Source of the DNA: Lachnospira multipara LB2003
Lineage (GTDB): Bacteria; Bacillota; Clostridia; Lachnospirales; Lachnospiraceae
Assembly: GCF_000702205.1 (NCBI RefSeq)
Contig: NZ_JNKW01000001.1
Location: 372,001-436,000 of the forward strand
DNA: 64,000 nucleotides
Direction of reading: 5' to 3'
A program made the position numbers and the translations under genes. Positions 61,900 through 64,000 of this stretch are shown in pieces (position 1 is the stretch's first letter; every line of letters begins with the position of its first letter). A model generated the notes under the pieces. That model was given only the letters and a program-made list of their open reading frames with translations, ran no database searches and was not told the DNA's origin.

Positions 61900-64000
61900 T
61901 TTTCTTTCCTTTCTTTAATCGTCTTTCATAAGAAATTATATAGGCAATAATAAGTATGATTCCTATTATGCTTATTATCTTACCTTCCTTAAATAGCGGA
62001 GTATTATAAACCAGTTTAATAGTATGTTCGCCCTTTGGAACATATATGGACATATAAGTTAAATTGCCCTCAAAAACACTTGTCTTAACTCCATCTATAT
62101 AAGCTTCCCAACCACGTGAATATGGTATAGAGAAGGTAAGTAATCTATCAGAATCCGCATCAAGAGTACCACTAACCTCATCATTAGCTATTGTAATATC
62201 TGATAAGGAGTATTCAGATAATTTGTTAACGTAACTTGAAACCTTATCTGTCTCCTGACTCATAATCTTAATGTCATCAAAGGAATAAATACCTACCTTT
62301 GGGAAGGTAATTGTAATTGAATTAACTACATCATTGGAATAACCCATATTAACACAAAAATCCTTCTCCCCATTATAGTAACTATAATTTGGTGTAAAAT
62401 AACGCATATTCTTTACAGAACCATTAGATGCCACAAGATTTAATTCCACATTAGATGAAGAAATCTTATGGAATAACCATTCACTAAAAATAGCGCTTTT
62501 TTCATAATATTCTAAATTATCCCAGCCTTCCTTATTGTAATTATCATTAGGATCATATTTAGTTTTTCCCTTATAAAGATCATAAGTTGTGGCATAGTCA
62601 TAGTCCATGCCATTAATTACAAAATAAGTTTCTGTATTTTTTCGACCATTAAAAGTAAAGGTTACACTAGCACCAGCCTTAGTTATTGTAATATTGTCAT
62701 CATTAACAATGGCATCCTTTGAATCTGGACTTGCAACAAAATCCAAAGATTCGCTTGAAAGTCCGATTTTTTCATAAAATTCATTTAAAGAATCCTTATC
62801 ATCTACACTTTTAATGCCTTCTATATTCTTTAATTTATTGCCTTCACTATTACTTACAATTAAAGAATTCATCATTACTTCCTGAAGTTCAACTCCATTA
62901 AGATTTCCTAGCTGATCTTCTGTCACAAAGGAATCATAAGAATAAGCAAGGGGAAGTGCATTAACATTCTTATAAATCTCATATCCTAAATACTTTCCAA
63001 TATAGACAAATCCATTAGGAATCTGCACATTATCTGTAATATCTACCACATAATACATAGTTGAAGATAAAGCTAAAAGGAAAGTTCTATCATCATATCC
63101 AGCATATTTATGTGGAAGATCCGTATTTAGCGTAAGTCCTAGTCTTGATCTAAATCTTGACACAAATTGGTTAGTAAGAGTCCAATAATACTGTGAAGAT
63201 GACAAGTTATAAAGCATATTAGAATTGTAATCAAGTTTAGAACCTGTATATCTAATAAAGGATGTATCCAAATTAGAATTATTAAGGAAAGTAATCAATG
63301 CCTGATTTTCATTACTATTAAGCAAAAATCCTACATCATCACTTGATACACATTCCTTAATATAGCCTTCTCCTGAAACAGAATTCTTATAAAAACTATT
63401 AAGAGCAATACTAATAATTGCCACAAGAAGTATAAGAATTTCTTTACTTTTTTTGTTTATAATCGGTGTCCCATTTTCATTTTTAAAAACTGGAATAAGA
63501 ATAATAAGAAGTACTAAACCAAGCATAAGCTGAGTTAATGACTTAGTATTTCTAGCATATTCTATAATTATACAAAGGCCCATATAAACAACCATTACAA
63601 CTAATATAATAAAGCTTTCTTTAACCTTTATATTAATTAAGTCATCCCACATTAAACAAATTGTATATGCATTCAACAATGCAAAGGCAAAGCACCATCT
63701 ATTACACATATATGACATTCCATTTAAAATTTGACCAAATGCAGGAATAAGCATTATTACAAAAGAAATTCCAAAAACAAATTTAACGAATCTATTTTTA
63801 GGCTTAATAAATAATAATATAACAGCAAGTAAAGTTGGAATTGCAAAACCCATGCAAAGCCAATAACTATCACCTTCTGATACATAATTAGAAATCATCT
63901 GTAAATAGTATTTAATTGGATAAACCAAATGAAATGGTGTACTTGTCTTAAAACGCGAATCTGAAAGAAAAGCATTTAAGACAGGCATTAGAATAATAGC
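61883..64000 (-). CDS. YfhO-family membrane protein (partial at the 5' end)
   Basis: About 705 residues of a large membrane protein are seen; the frame continues without a stop to the window edge, so the true start is outside. The visible N-terminal part has about six to seven hydrophobic segments (for example GLVLLIILIPVF), and the C-terminal half is a large extracellular part with beta-rich sequence and a last membrane helix near the end (IISIIGIILIIAYIIS). The YSRGWEAYIDG motif is typical of the YfhO family, linked to glycosylation of lipoteichoic acid and similar polymers. Confidence 0.83.
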   Translation of the reverse strand, partial: AIILMPVLNAFLSDSRFKTSTPFHLVYPIKYYLQMISNYVSEGDSYWLCMGFAIPTLLAVILLFIKPKNRFVKFVFGISFVIMLIPAFGQILNGMSYMCNRWCFAFALLNAYTICLMWDDLINIKVKESFIILVVMVVYMGLCIIIEYARNTKSLTQLMLGLVLLIILIPVFKNENGTPIINKKSKEILILLVAIISIALNSFYKNSVSGEGYIKECVSSDDVGFLLNSNENQALITFLNNSNLDTSFIRYTGSKLDYNSNMLYNLSSSQYYWTLTNQFVSRFRSRLGLTLNTDLPHKYAGYDDRTFLLALSSTMYYVVDITDNVQIPNGFVYIGKYLGYEIYKNVNALPLAYSYDSFVTEDQLGNLNGVELQEVMMNSLIVSNSEGNKLKNIEGIKSVDDKDSLNEFYEKIGLSSESLDFVASPDSKDAIVNDDNITITKAGASVTFTFNGRKNTETYFVINGMDYDYATTYDLYKGKTKYDPNDNYNKEGWDNLEYYEKSAIFSEWLFHKISSSNVELNLVASNGSVKNMRYFTPNYSYYNGEKDFCVNMGYSNDVVNSITITFPKVGIYSFDDIKIMSQETDKVSSYVNKLSEYSLSDITIANDEVSGTLDADSDRLLTFSIPYSRGWEAYIDGVKTSVFEGNLTYMSIYVPKGEHTIKLVYNTPLFKEGKIISIIGIILIIAYIISYERRLKKGKKNVQGS

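Overview
The window is AT-rich, low-GC Gram-positive (Firmicutes) chromosome. Family content and gene order suggest a spore-forming, probably Lachnospiraceae-like clostridium: a divergent lexA/yneA-type SOS locus, an mreBCD-pbp2-minCDE-rodA cell-shape and division operon, rpmB-asp23-fakA-recG, a GerW-family sporulation protein beside a DUF2953 protein, and mutSL next to miaAB. The family assignment is inference from synteny, not proof. No rRNA or tRNA gene, CRISPR array, IS transposase or prophage was seen. From about 3.9 kb to the end, every gene lies on the minus strand. Layout: 1-3.9 kb (plus strand) holds the lexA start, a LysM-type SOS division inhibitor behind a LexA-boxed promoter, a DEAD-box helicase, and a XerS-like tyrosine recombinase. 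A 34-bp lox/dif-like palindrome precedes the recombinase gene and a string of inverted repeats follows it. 3.9-14.1 kb is one operon (DUF4321, radC, mreB, mreC, mreD, PBP2, minC, minD, minE, rodA, mgsA). 14.2-28.5 kb holds an aluminium-resistance-type PLP enzyme, a miaA broken by an internal deletion, mutL, mutS, miaB, a folate enzyme, proB and two flavoproteins. 28.5-33.5 kb holds a YbeY-cytidine deaminase fusion, phoH, rpsU and alaS. 33.5-46.9 kb holds a 50-aa membrane protein, a membrane-anchored MutS-like ATPase, deoD, apt, recG, fakA, asp23, rpmB, gerW, DUF2953, two unrecognised genes and lysA. 47.1-52.9 kb is the accessory-looking part: a nuclease-like protein preceded by its own promoter, structured RNA and terminator; a secreted protein; a lipoprotein behind a candidate c-di-GMP riboswitch; a leucine-rich-repeat protein; a transglycosylase; and a PilZ protein. 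52.9-64 kb holds a second SEDS/PBP pair, a U32 peptidase, a ZapA-like protein, ruvAB, a DUF815 ATPase and a truncated YfhO-like membrane protein. How the parts fit: the window is mainly cell-wall elongation and division (MreBCD, two SEDS-PBP pairs, MinCDE, a ZapA-like protein, a YneA-type inhibitor) and DNA repair (LexA, MutSL, RuvAB, RecG). The least explained items are four. (1) A family of two-hairpin intergenic repeats (H1-H2 units, about 77-78 bp when tandem) at seven loci, whose stem sequences change together while the architecture stays fixed. (2) The lox/dif-like site beside the recombinase. (3) A promoter-RNA-terminator-nuclease module with the layout of a type III toxin-antitoxin. 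(4) A riboswitch-like leader whose promoter has helically phased 33-bp repeats immediately upstream.
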